Below, piece after piece: positions 52,204-62,198 of a DNA stretch of 64,000 nt. Below the pieces are notes generated by a model. The model ran no database searches and was not told where the DNA came from. It was given only the letters and a program-made list of their open reading frames with translations. The stretch covers positions 1 through 64,000 of the forward strand of contig CALGND010000017.1 in NCBI GenBank assembly GCA_937958675.1, written 5' to 3'. Position numbers and translations under genes: made by a program. The first letter of the stretch is position 1, and the number at the start of each line of letters is the position of its first letter. Source of the DNA: an uncultured Granulosicoccaceae bacterium. GTDB lineage: Bacteria; Pseudomonadota; Gammaproteobacteria; Granulosicoccales; Granulosicoccaceae.

Positions 52204-52830
52204 GTGTTAGAAATAGTTAGTGCTGGCGGGCTTATTATGCTGCCAATTATTGTGTGCTCAATTGTGGCTTTGGCCATAATTGCTGAGCGCTTCATTAATT
52301 TGCGTAAGGATAAGATTCTGCCTAATAACTTGGTGGCGGACGTCTGGCGAATGGCTAGCACCAAGCAGTTAACTGATGAAAAAGTACGTGAGATCCAACA
52401 AGAGTCTGCTCTGGGCCGGATATTAGCCGCAGGATTACTGTCGCGCGGTCAAGATCGTGAGGGCATGAAAGAATCAATCGAAGAAGTAGGGCACCATGTT
52501 GTGCATGATCTCAGCCGTAATCTAAATGCTTTGGGTACCATCGCTGCAGTCACGCCATTGATTGGCTTGTTGGGTACTGTCGTGGGCATGATCTCAGTAT
52601 TTACCAATATCACTACAGTAGGCGTCGGTAATCCAGCTCAATTAGCGGGCGGTATTTCGCAGGCGCTGGTCACCACGGCCGGTGGCCTAATGGTGGCGAT
52701 TCCCTCGTTGATGTTTTACCGCTTCTTTCGAGGCAAGGTCGATGAGCTTGTAGTAGATATGGAAAAGGAATCACTGAAGCTTGTTGATGTGTTACAAAAA
52801 CGTCAAGTCAAATCACGGGCTACCACGTGA
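52204..52830 (+). CDS. exbB: ExbB/TolQ-family proton channel protein
   Basis: 208 residues with three membrane helices (about 5-24, 107-135, 150-175), including ALGTIAAVTPLIGLLGTVVGM and the TGG-type segment GISQALVTTAGGLMVAIPSL of MotA/TolQ/ExbB proteins. The start is GTG with AAGGG upstream. It overlaps exbD (GTGA). With ExbD it makes a proton-driven motor. The place before msbA-lpxK, as in Pseudomonas, suggests a generic or LPS-linked ExbBD rather than TolQR or a TonB-linked set, since no tolA or tonB is near. Confidence 0.88.
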   Translation: MLEIVSAGGLIMLPIIVCSIVALAIIAERFINLRKDKILPNNLVADVWRMASTKQLTDEKVREIQQESALGRILAAGLLSRGQDREGMKESIEEVGHHVVHDLSRNLNALGTIAAVTPLIGLLGTVVGMISVFTNITTVGVGNPAQLAGGISQALVTTAGGLMVAIPSLMFYRFFRGKVDELVVDMEKESLKLVDVLQKRQVKSRATT

Positions 52831-53243
52831 AGTTTGAACGTAAACACCCGGACGAGCTTGAGCTCAATCTGACTCCGCTGATTGACGTAGTGTTTTTGTT
52901 ATTGATCTTTTTTATGGTCTCAACCACCTTCCAGAAAGAGTCTGAAATATCATTGCAGCTGCCTCGAGCCACACAAGACCCTGTTGATAAACCCCTTGAA
53001 AATATTGAAGTTGTGATTAATGCAGCAGGTAAGTTTTTCGTCAATGATCAAGAGCTGGTGCAACATGATGTGCAGGCTTTGCAGGCGGCGCTTCACCAAA
53101 TTACCAATGGTCAACGTGATTTACCGCTAACCATTAGAGCTGATGCTCAGACACCTCACCAGGCAGTTGTGGTTGCCATGGATGCGGCAGCGCAGCTTGG
53201 AATGCTAAAAATGTCGATTGCAACATCGCATTCCCCTAATTAG
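52827..53243 (+). CDS. exbD: ExbD/TolR-family protein
   Basis: 138 residues: short cytoplasmic N terminus (ELELNLTPLIDVVFLLLIFFMVST) with the membrane helix and the functional Asp of PLIDVVF, then a periplasmic domain (IEVVINAAGKFFVNDQEL, LPLTIRADAQTPHQAVVVAM). Start GTG overlapping the exbB stop. Partner of the ExbB-type protein upstream. Confidence 0.9.
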   Translation: MKFERKHPDELELNLTPLIDVVFLLLIFFMVSTTFQKESEISLQLPRATQDPVDKPLENIEVVINAAGKFFVNDQELVQHDVQALQAALHQITNGQRDLPLTIRADAQTPHQAVVVAMDAAAQLGMLKMSIATSHSPN

Positions 53244-53286
53244 CGCATAGCGGTTAAACTTTAGCGTAACAACTCCTCGGGCCGAC

Positions 53287-55038
53287 ATGCAAAGCGAGCC
53301 GCAACTTATTCCCAAATCGATGGACACTTATCGCCGTTTGCTGCGTTACGTCCACCCGTACCGCTTGCAATTTTTCTACGCGATATTAGGGATGATCGGT
53401 TACGGCATAACCGAAACTGCGTTTGCTGCCTTAATGAAACCCATGCTCGACGGTGGTTTTGTTAAGCAAGACCCTCGATCAATCGCATTGGTGCCACTGG
53501 CCATTATTTTAATTTTTGTCATTCGTGGCGTGGCGGGTTTTGTTTCTACCTATTACATGGCTTGGATTGGTTGGCGTGTGATCAAAACCTTGCGTAGCGA
53601 AGTGTTCAGTAAGTACTTAACGCTACCAACCTCTTTTTACGATACGTCTTCTTCGGGTGAGCTAATTTCGCGTATTACGTTTAATAGTCAACGTGTGGCT
53701 AACGCTGCCAGCACCACATTGACGGTGATGGTTAGAGATACCTTTACGGCTATTGGTTTGCTGTCGCTAATGTTTTACCACAGCTGGGAACTCTCATTGT
53801 GTTTTCTGATTATCGGCCCAATCATCGGTGTGATTGTTGCCAGAGTCGGTAAAAAGTTTCGCGAAATTTCTCGCAATATCCAAGGCTCAATGGGTGATGT
53901 GAGTCACGTGATACAAGAAGCGGTTGATGGCAGTCGTGTGATTAAAATATTTGGCGGCCAAGAAACTGAAACTGCACAGTTTGAAGTTGTTAATGAACGC
54001 AACCGTGCACATAATATGCGCGAAACTGTGGTTAAGGCGCTAAACGTACCGTTTGTTCAGTTGTTAGTTGCGTGTGCATTGGCGATTATCGTGTACCTTG
54101 CCTCCAGTGGCTCAATCAATGAACGTATATCGGTTGGTGGCTTTGTTTCGTTTATTACGGCGATGCTGTTGTTGTTTCAACCCTTACGCAGATTAACGTC
54201 GCTAAACAACCAGCTGCAAAATGGTATCGCGGCAGGTGAAAGTTTGTTTGCCACTCTCGATATTGAATCAGAGCAAGACAGCGGCACTAAAGAGCTGGCT
54301 GCCCCGATAGGATCGATTGAGTTTCGTGATGTGGGTATGCACTACCAACCTGATAAGCCTGCGGCTCTAAATGGCGTGAGTTTAGTGATCAACGCAGGCG
54401 AAACCATTGCGTTTGTTGGGGAGTCAGGCAGCGGTAAAACTTCGTTGGTCAATGTATTGCCTCGCTTGTATGAGATCGATACCGGCGAGATCTTAATTAA
54501 TGATACGCCAGTTAGCGAATACCAACTCCAATCACTACGTAGCCAGATCGCCTATGTCAGCCAAGATGTTATGTTGTTCAATGACAGCATCGCGAGTAAT
54601 ATTGCTTATGGCAGCAAAGAATCTATAAGCGATGAAGCTTTGCGTGATGCTTGTAAGGCTGCTCACGCCCATGATTTTATTATGCGCATGGATGATCAAT
54701 ACGGCACTATGGTTGGTGAAAATGGTGTAATGCTCTCTGGTGGGCAGCGGCAACGAGTTGCAATTGCACGTGCGCTACTAAAGAATGCGCCAATTTTGAT
54801 TCTTGACGAAGCCACTTCAGCGTTAGACTCAGAATCCGAACGCAAGGTGCAGATGGGTTTAGATGCATTAATGAAAACTCGTACAACCTTAGTGGTTGCG
54901 CATCGCCTGTCTACTATTGAAAATGCCGATCGAATTGTGGTGATGGCGCAGGGTGCTGTAAAAGAGGTCGGCACGCACGATGAGCTTATGAGTAGGGAAT
55001 CTCACTACAAGCGTTTGCGCCAACTGCAATTTTCATGA
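53287..55038 (+). CDS. msbA: Lipid A flippase MsbA
   Basis: 583 residues: six-helix exporter domain (about 20-325) and ATPase domain with Walker A GESGSGKT (378-385), signature LSGGQRQRVAIARALL and Walker B ILILDEATSALDSESE. MsbA flips core-lipid A across the inner membrane using ATP. Length matches E. coli MsbA (582), and the msbA-lpxK order with an ATGA overlap is the classic arrangement. A second ATG at residue 12 is a possible start. Confidence 0.94.
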   Translation: MQSEPQLIPKSMDTYRRLLRYVHPYRLQFFYAILGMIGYGITETAFAALMKPMLDGGFVKQDPRSIALVPLAIILIFVIRGVAGFVSTYYMAWIGWRVIKTLRSEVFSKYLTLPTSFYDTSSSGELISRITFNSQRVANAASTTLTVMVRDTFTAIGLLSLMFYHSWELSLCFLIIGPIIGVIVARVGKKFREISRNIQGSMGDVSHVIQEAVDGSRVIKIFGGQETETAQFEVVNERNRAHNMRETVVKALNVPFVQLLVACALAIIVYLASSGSINERISVGGFVSFITAMLLLFQPLRRLTSLNNQLQNGIAAGESLFATLDIESEQDSGTKELAAPIGSIEFRDVGMHYQPDKPAALNGVSLVINAGETIAFVGESGSGKTSLVNVLPRLYEIDTGEILINDTPVSEYQLQSLRSQIAYVSQDVMLFNDSIASNIAYGSKESISDEALRDACKAAHAHDFIMRMDDQYGTMVGENGVMLSGGQRQRVAIARALLKNAPILILDEATSALDSESERKVQMGLDALMKTRTTLVVAHRLSTIENADRIVVMAQGAVKEVGTHDELMSRESHYKRLRQLQFS

Positions 55039-56102
55039 GTGCAGCGCCTGCACATTGGCAAAGTCGGGGAGTACGGGCTCTGCTACTTTGGCCAGTATCA
55101 CTTTTGTTTAGCACTTTAGCTCGCTGCAGGCGATACTGTTATCGCAAGGGCTATTGCGAAGTCATCACGTCTAAATTGCCGGTTATTGTGGTGGGTAATA
55201 TTAGCGTTGGCGGTACTGGTAAAACACCTTTAACTCAGGCTTTGGTTAACAGTGCGTCTGAGCTGGGTATAGCTTGCGGCATCGTGAGCCGTGGTCACGG
55301 CGGTCAAGCTCAATCTGCACCTTATTTAGTCGACGATAACTCCAGCGCTGCGATAGTGGGGGATGAGCCCTTGTTGCATCATTATAAAACTGGTGTACCG
55401 GTAGTGGTGTGCACTGATCGCGCTGCAGCGGTGCACAAACTTAGTCAAAGTGATGTTCATCTTGCGTTTAGTGACGATGGCTTACAGCACTATAAAATGC
55501 AACGCGCGGGCGAAATTGCAGTTGTTGACGGTGACACCGGCTTTGCCAATGCCATGCTATTGCCGTCGGGCCCCTTAAGAGAACCCACAAACCGGCTCGC
55601 TGGCGTTGATATCGTTGCCGTACAAATTTCCGTAACTCAATCTCATCCTGATACCACTGCGCTATTACAAAGTGTTCCTGATTTATCAGCCGCGGTTGAG
55701 GCGGGCGTGCCAGTGGGCAGCTTTTTTTTAAAGCCAGGAAAAATACGCCAGCTATGGACGAATGAGTTACTGCCGCTTGACGCACTAAAAGGTAAAGTCG
55801 TGACAGCGGTTGCAGGGATCGGATCGCCGACACGTTTTTTTCATGCGCTGCGAAATGCCAAGTTAACTATACAAAGCGTATCGTTTGATGACCACCACGC
55901 TTATAGCGAAGAGGATTTTCGTTCCATGCCGCTAGGCCCTGTTATCGTTACGGGTAAGGATGCAGTCAAGATCAAAGCCTTATCGCTACAAGATATTGAG
56001 ATTTATGAGCTAGAAGTTGATGTAGACATGAGCGATAATCTTAAGTTTGCTGTTAACGAAATGTTTGAAAAGCTTACTCGGTGCGTTAAACCAGAATCAT
56101 GA
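55035..56102 (+). CDS. lpxK: Tetraacyldisaccharide 4'-kinase LpxK
   Basis: Phosphorylates the 4' position of the lipid A precursor to make lipid IVA, at the inner-membrane surface. 355 residues with a hydrophobic N-terminal helix (ALLLWPVSLLFSTLARCRR) and P-loop VGNISVGGTGKTPLTQAL. The LpxK segments GIVSRGHGG, VGDEPLLHHY, VHLAFSDDGLQHYKM and LLPSGPLREP follow. Coupled by ATGA overlaps to msbA before and kdsB after. Confidence 0.93.
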   Translation: MSAAPAHWQSRGVRALLLWPVSLLFSTLARCRRYCYRKGYCEVITSKLPVIVVGNISVGGTGKTPLTQALVNSASELGIACGIVSRGHGGQAQSAPYLVDDNSSAAIVGDEPLLHHYKTGVPVVVCTDRAAAVHKLSQSDVHLAFSDDGLQHYKMQRAGEIAVVDGDTGFANAMLLPSGPLREPTNRLAGVDIVAVQISVTQSHPDTTALLQSVPDLSAAVEAGVPVGSFFLKPGKIRQLWTNELLPLDALKGKVVTAVAGIGSPTRFFHALRNAKLTIQSVSFDDHHAYSEEDFRSMPLGPVIVTGKDAVKIKALSLQDIEIYELEVDVDMSDNLKFAVNEMFEKLTRCVKPES

Positions 56103-56881
56103 CGGATACAAACATGAATTCACCATTGCCTAACTACCGCGTTGTGATACCAGCTCGATACGCATCCAGCCGATTTCCTGCCAAGGTGTTGCATCCAATA
56201 GATGGTGTGCCAATGGTGATAAGGGTGGCTAATCGTGCGCAGCAATCCGGTGCAAGTTCGATTGTTATTGCCACTGATCACGCCGATATTAAAGCGCTTT
56301 GTTTAGAGCACAAGCTTGATGTACAAATGACTAGTGTCGATCATCCCAGTGGTACCGATCGCATTCGTGAGGTGGCACTGCAGCGCGAGTGGGTTGATGA
56401 CACCATTATTGTGGGTTTGCAAGGCGATGAGCCCGCTACTCCTCCTCAACATCTTGATTTGTTGGCTGCCAACCTTGCAGATCGACCTGATGCGAATATG
56501 GCTACTTTGTGTACACGATTGTTATCGCGTGAGGATTATTTAAATCCTGATCGGGTGAAAGTGGTGTTAGATAATAACGGCTACGCGATGTACTTCAGTC
56601 GCTCGCCAATACCTGCAATAAGGGATAGCGATACCGATTTACCACTGAGTTATTTGCACGTGGGTCTGTATGCATACCGCTGCGACTATTTAAAAATATA
56701 CGGTAACTTGCAAGCAACAACATTAGAGCAAACTGAACAACTAGAGCAGCTGCGTGTGTTGTACAACGGCGGTAAAATTCATGTAAGCGAAGTGGAGCCG
56801 ACTGATGCCGTTGGTGTTGATCGGCTCGAGGATGTTGCGCGTGTAGAACAATTTATTCGTAGTAGTGACGGAGACCACTGA
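56099..56881 (+). CDS. kdsB: 3-deoxy-manno-octulosonate cytidylyltransferase KdsB
   Basis: Activates KDO as CMP-KDO for transfer to lipid A. 260 residues; nucleotide-binding start VVIPARYASSRFPAKVLHPI, then DHPSGTDRIREV, GLQGDEPATPP, RVKVVLDNNGYAMYFSRSPIP and LEQTEQLEQLRVLYNGGKIHV, all hallmarks of KdsB. Overlaps lpxK by 4 bases and nudF by 1 base. Confidence 0.95.
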   Translation: MTDTNMNSPLPNYRVVIPARYASSRFPAKVLHPIDGVPMVIRVANRAQQSGASSIVIATDHADIKALCLEHKLDVQMTSVDHPSGTDRIREVALQREWVDDTIIVGLQGDEPATPPQHLDLLAANLADRPDANMATLCTRLLSREDYLNPDRVKVVLDNNGYAMYFSRSPIPAIRDSDTDLPLSYLHVGLYAYRCDYLKIYGNLQATTLEQTEQLEQLRVLYNGGKIHVSEVEPTDAVGVDRLEDVARVEQFIRSSDGDH

Positions 56882-57468
56882 TGGCAGATGAAAAAAAATG
56901 GGAAACCATATCTGATACAGAACTACTTGATGGCTTCTACAGGATCCATAAACTTGGTTTCAGACATACATTGTTTAATGGTGGATGGGGCGAAGTTCAA
57001 GAGCGCGAGCAATTTCAACGCGGTAACGTGGTGGCAGTACTGCCCTATGATCCCAAAACACGGCAAGTTGCATTGGTTGAGCAATTTCGAATTGGCGCTA
57101 GGTTCAACAAACCTGATCCGTGGTTGATGGAAGTGATCGCGGGCATGATGGAAAAAAATGAAGAGCCTGAAGATGTCGCTATACGTGAAACCTTTGAAGA
57201 AGCGGGTATTACATTAAGTGATGTGACCCTGGTTAGGCGTTACTACGCCAGCCCAAGCTCAACCACGGAGGAGGTGTTTGTCTTCACCTCTGAATGTGAT
57301 TTATCTAATGCTGGTGGTGTTTATGGTTTAGCTGAAGAGGGTGAGGACATTAAGGTACATATCGTATCCATCGAACAAGCGTTGGAATGGTTAGATCAAG
57401 GCATTATAAAGAATGCCATTAGCGTTATTGCGTTGCAGTGGTTGGCCTTGCGGGAGAGACCTGCTTAG
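56881..57468 (+). CDS. nudF: ADP-ribose pyrophosphatase NudF
   Basis: 195 residues with a complete Nudix box, from GMMEKNEEPEDVAIRETFEE to AGI, and the N-terminal ADPRase pattern (FRHTLFNGGWGEVQEREQFQRGNVV, RQVALVEQFRIGAR). Hydrolyses ADP-ribose to AMP and ribose 5-phosphate and so limits free ADP-ribose. Last gene of the exbB-to-nudF operon. A 203-base gap with no gene and an AT-rich -10-like TATAAA near 57645 precedes the kelch gene. Confidence 0.9.
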   Translation: MADEKKWETISDTELLDGFYRIHKLGFRHTLFNGGWGEVQEREQFQRGNVVAVLPYDPKTRQVALVEQFRIGARFNKPDPWLMEVIAGMMEKNEEPEDVAIRETFEEAGITLSDVTLVRRYYASPSSTTEEVFVFTSECDLSNAGGVYGLAEEGEDIKVHIVSIEQALEWLDQGIIKNAISVIALQWLALRERPA

Positions 57469-57671
57469 GATTGTGTTGTGTGGTTCTCACTTTTTTCGCG
57501 CTCTAAGATTGTTGCTATATCGGGCCTAGACGCGATTTACCTGACACAGTACTCAAAATTTGAAGTTCGAATGTGAGCTTGGCGACGGTACCACTACGAC
57601 ACGCTTGTCACGGCAGTTGTTGCCAGTGAAAATAGCAACTTGCCTATAAAAATAAAAAAACGGCGGTTGTT

Positions 57672-59357
57672 ATGTTGGTTTCAAAAAAGAAGTTTCAAAG
57701 CTCGACTCGTCTTTGTATAGCGTCGCTGGCGCTATTAAGCGTTGCTGCTTGTAGTGGCGGTGGATCTTCAGCGCCTCAGGATCCAATAACAATCGACGAT
57801 TCCACGGTATCTGACCAAACACAAGCAGAAATGATTGTTCGTGTCAGCCAGGACTTAACAGTTATGGTTGGCGAGCAATTTCCGCTATCCGCTGTTCTCA
57901 TTATTCAATCCACGCCTTCTGATCTACCCGTACTGGAGTGGCAAGTGATGGATATTAATGCCAATGTCGTGTTGGAAAATGCTGACAAGACGCGTGCATC
58001 GGCCATGTTTAATGCCGAAGGCGAATATGAAGTGCAGTTCTTTGCCAAGGTTGGCGATCTAGAAGGCAGCGACACCTTAAAAGTCACGGTTATTGATCCG
58101 ATTATTAATCAAGCTCCGCAAGTCAATGCGGGTAACTCTATCACTATAGAATATGATGAAACTCTACAACTGAACGGCTTGGTTACTGACGATGGCTTGC
58201 CAGCATCATCTCTTTCTACACAATGGTCATTTTCATCTAATGATGGCAACGCAATCTTTGGGGAAACAACCGAGCTTAGTACATCGGTAACCTTCGATTT
58301 TGCTGGCGAATATACACTGACGCTAACAGCCGACGATGGCGAAATTAGTACAAACGATTCTCTGACTATTGTCGTGCAAGAGCCTGAAGTGGTTGTCGAT
58401 GATCCTGGCCCTGATCCAACGGGTAATGCTGGTGGTATTAGTGCCAATAAAGCATGGAAAAACGTCAGCACAGCTAACGGTAGTAAAGCGCAAGCACGGC
58501 ACGAAGCAGGCGCTGTTGCATTCAATGGTGATATGTATTTGTTAAGTGGACGTGGCAAGCGTGTCGTTAACCGCTATGATGCTAGCCAAAACAAATGGAC
58601 AACTGAAGGCAACAGCAAGACAGACTTTAGTCACTTTCAACCGGTTGTGTACGGTAGCAAGATCTACGCAGTTGGTGGACTGACTTGCTGCTTCCCAAGC
58701 GAAAACGTTCTCACTCATGTGCAAATATTTGACCCTGCAACGAAAAAATGGTCGCAAGGGCACAGCATTCCATCAAATCGTCGCCGAGGCGGTGGCGGTG
58801 TAGTCAATTACAAAAACAAAATCTATATGGTGGCTGGTAACACCAATGGCCACAACGGTGGAACGGTTAATTGGTTTGATGAATATGATCCAGCCACTAA
58901 TACTTGGAAAACGCTTAAGAGTGCTCCAAATAAGCGTGACCATGTGAGCGCGGTAGTAATAGGCGATAGGCTCGTGGTTGCTGGTGGTCGTCAATCGGAT
59001 CATCCAAACGTCCATAGCAATCCAGTGACTGATACTGATGTTTACAATTTTAAAACAGGACAATGGGAAACCGGTCATCCTGATATTCCAACACCGACGG
59101 CTGGGGCCATGGTGGTACAAGTGGGTAATGAAGCGGTCGTCATTGGTGGTGAGATTGGAACCAGCACTATGGGACTAAGCACAGTGCAGGCTTACAATGT
59201 TGTTTCGCGCAAGTGGCGTCGCTTGAAATCTCTAAACTTGGGTAGACATAGTGGAGGTGCTGCAGTAATTGCAAACGCTATTCATGTGGTATCAGGAAAC
59301 ACCACGCGAGGCGGTGGCGCTGAAACTCAAAGCCATGAAAAATTAGATCTCGACTAG
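57672..59357 (+). CDS. Lipoprotein with Ig-like/PKD domains and kelch repeats
   Basis: 561 residues. The signal ends in the lipobox VAAC (Cys27) followed by a Ser/Gly-rich linker. Two Ig/PKD-like domains follow (about 55-145 and 150-240, the second with VNAGNSITIEYDETLQLNGL and FAGEYTLTLTADDGE), then an acidic Pro linker. A kelch beta-propeller fills about 270-555 with repeated GG turns and aromatic pairs (MYLLSGRGKRVVNRYD, KIYAVGGLTCC, KIYMVAGNTNG, RLVVAGGRQS, AVVIGGEIG, AIHVVSGNTT). Likely a surface or periplasmic binding protein; ligand unknown. A long hairpin terminator follows. Confidence 0.83.
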   Translation: MLVSKKKFQSSTRLCIASLALLSVAACSGGGSSAPQDPITIDDSTVSDQTQAEMIVRVSQDLTVMVGEQFPLSAVLIIQSTPSDLPVLEWQVMDINANVVLENADKTRASAMFNAEGEYEVQFFAKVGDLEGSDTLKVTVIDPIINQAPQVNAGNSITIEYDETLQLNGLVTDDGLPASSLSTQWSFSSNDGNAIFGETTELSTSVTFDFAGEYTLTLTADDGEISTNDSLTIVVQEPEVVVDDPGPDPTGNAGGISANKAWKNVSTANGSKAQARHEAGAVAFNGDMYLLSGRGKRVVNRYDASQNKWTTEGNSKTDFSHFQPVVYGSKIYAVGGLTCCFPSENVLTHVQIFDPATKKWSQGHSIPSNRRRGGGGVVNYKNKIYMVAGNTNGHNGGTVNWFDEYDPATNTWKTLKSAPNKRDHVSAVVIGDRLVVAGGRQSDHPNVHSNPVTDTDVYNFKTGQWETGHPDIPTPTAGAMVVQVGNEAVVIGGEIGTSTMGLSTVQAYNVVSRKWRRLKSLNLGRHSGGAAVIANAIHVVSGNTTRGGGAETQSHEKLDLD

Positions 59358-59369
59358 GCTCGTGTTGTT

Positions 59370-59409
59370 AACGAGAGCGCTTGCGTCAAGCTTGGGCTCT
59401 CGTTCTTTG
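59370..59409 (+). terminator. Long hairpin terminator of the kelch gene
   Basis: AACGAGAGC and GCTCTCGTT form a perfect 9-bp outer stem. Inside it GCTTG-CGT-CAAGC adds a 5-bp stem with a small bulge. TTCTTTGT follows on the plus strand. It lies 13 bases after the kelch stop and before the convergent roxA stop. Confidence 0.7.
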
Positions 59410-59426
59410 TCGCGTGTCTACAGTCG

Positions 59427-60572
59427 CTATTCTTCTTCGTTTCCAAAGTCAGCTTCGATCAACGCACCTTGCTGAAACAGATCGACTAATAATTGTTTGT
59501 CTTCACTGCTATCCACGTCGATTAAGCTAAACGTACTTTTATCAAATAGTGATTTGGCCATACTAAGAGAACACTCAAACTGTTCTCCATTGGCAAACAA
59601 AACGGCACTATCGGCTGCGCTTGTGTAAGTCATGCGGCTAAAGGGGTTAGCAATGAGTTGCGCTTCTTCATCCGGTATTGAATCATCAGATTCGAGTTTA
59701 TCAATATGTGCGTTTTGGGTAACCAGCTTGCCACACATCATTGCCAGCTGTTGATCATCTATCTCAATGGAGCGTCGCCACACGTCGATAAAGCGCTTGA
59801 TTGCATCGGGGTGTAGCTCACCTGCTAAAGCAGGCTTAAGCGGCGGGTCAAGATAACGAACTTGCGTAAATGATTCTATTAACTGGGTTGCGAATTCATT
59901 GACAATCGATGAGTGAGAAGGCGCGCGAAATCCAATTGACCAAGTAGTGCAATCATCTCCAACAGCAATACCGTGATGGGCAACACCAGGTGGTAGATAG
60001 AGCATGTCGCCTGCTTGTAAGTCGGCTGTGTTGTCAGGCTTAAATGAATCGATAATGCGTAATTCGGTATTTTCAGTTGATTCTTTTAAGGTTGTCACGC
60101 CAGAGTCGTAGTGCCAACGTCGCACACCGCTGGCTTGTAGTAAAAACACATCGTATTGATCAACGTGAGCACCAACGGATGCACCATCTGGAGCAAAGCT
60201 AATCATCAAGTCATCAATACGCCAAGCAGGCAAAAACTGAAAAGGTGTCAACCAACTAGCTAAGTCAGGCAAGTGTTTATCGATATCGCTAACCAACAGT
60301 GACCAATTAGCAGTACCGAGTTCGCTATAGATACTTTCCTCGAACGGGCCGTGCGCCAACATAAATTGGCCAGGCTCAGCTTCTTTAATGATGCGCGATG
60401 CGATGTCGTCTTCTAGGGATAAGCCGGCTAGTTCATCTGCACTGATGGGTGTTTCAAAGTCCGGGAATGCTTGTCGGATTAGAAGCGGCTTTTTTTGCCA
60501 GTACTCATCTAAAAACGATTGCGTGTCTAGTCCGTCAGGCCAGTTGATGTGTTCGGTTTGCGGTACATCCAT
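59427..60572 (-). CDS. roxA: Ribosomal protein L16 arginine hydroxylase RoxA (YcfD)
   Basis: A 2-oxoglutarate/Fe(II) oxygenase of the JmjC fold that hydroxylates an arginine of ribosomal protein L16. 381 residues, near E. coli RoxA (373). Iron ligands are His136 and Asp138 (GAHVDQYDVFLLQ) and His199 (LPPGVAHHG). RRWHYDSG and DMLYLPPG are family hallmarks. A C-terminal winged-helix-like domain follows. It lies 8 bases downstream of purB; in E. coli roxA is near purB and phoPQ, so this is conserved neighbourhood. Confidence 0.92.
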   Translation of the reverse strand: MDVPQTEHINWPDGLDTQSFLDEYWQKKPLLIRQAFPDFETPISADELAGLSLEDDIASRIIKEAEPGQFMLAHGPFEESIYSELGTANWSLLVSDIDKHLPDLASWLTPFQFLPAWRIDDLMISFAPDGASVGAHVDQYDVFLLQASGVRRWHYDSGVTTLKESTENTELRIIDSFKPDNTADLQAGDMLYLPPGVAHHGIAVGDDCTTWSIGFRAPSHSSIVNEFATQLIESFTQVRYLDPPLKPALAGELHPDAIKRFIDVWRRSIEIDDQQLAMMCGKLVTQNAHIDKLESDDSIPDEEAQLIANPFSRMTYTSAADSAVLFANGEQFECSLSMAKSLFDKSTFSLIDVDSSEDKQLLVDLFQQGALIEADFGNEEE

Positions 60573-60580
60573 AACTGCTG

Positions 60581-62079
<1,499 letters not shown>

Positions 62080-62091
62080 GCCGTGGAAGCA

Positions 62092-62097
62092 ATTGTA
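62092..62097 (-). promoter_or_regulatory. Possible -10 box for tRNA-Val
   Basis: TACAAT on the minus strand, 12 bases upstream of the tRNA 5' end, followed by a GC-rich discriminator-like CCACGGC. No good -35 was found (GTAATC at 17-base spacing). Confidence 0.35.
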
Positions 62098-62125
62098 CTA
62101 CACTTGGCAGTCAGGATTACACCAT

Positions 62126-62192
62126 GTGGCTCATTGTACGAGTCACCACTGAAAACCAGCGTGGCCTTGCGTAGGGGTCACGACACAGGAGA
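62126..62192 (+). promoter_or_regulatory. thrS leader with two tRNA-Thr anticodon-like hairpins (candidate ThrRS operator)
   Basis: Hairpin A, 62126-62146: stem GTGGCTC/GAGTCAC (7 bp with one G-U) and a 7-base loop ATTGTAC, which reads as U33, anticodon UGU (threonine) and A37. Hairpin B, 62160-62182: stem CGTGGCC/GGTCACG (7 bp with one G-U) and a loop TTGCGTAGG containing CGU-A, the other threonine anticodon. CGU lies 29 to 27 bases before the ATG. The hairpin ends 5 bases before the ribosome-binding site AGGAGA (62187-62192). In E. coli, ThrRS binds two such anticodon-arm mimics in its own leader and blocks ribosome binding. Confidence 0.65.
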
Positions 62193-62198
62193 TAACCC

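Noticed and set aside
52026-52220. Short plus-strand frame between nhaA and exbB
   Set aside because: No ribosome-binding site, no domain, and it overlaps the exbB start; a chance frame in the spacer.
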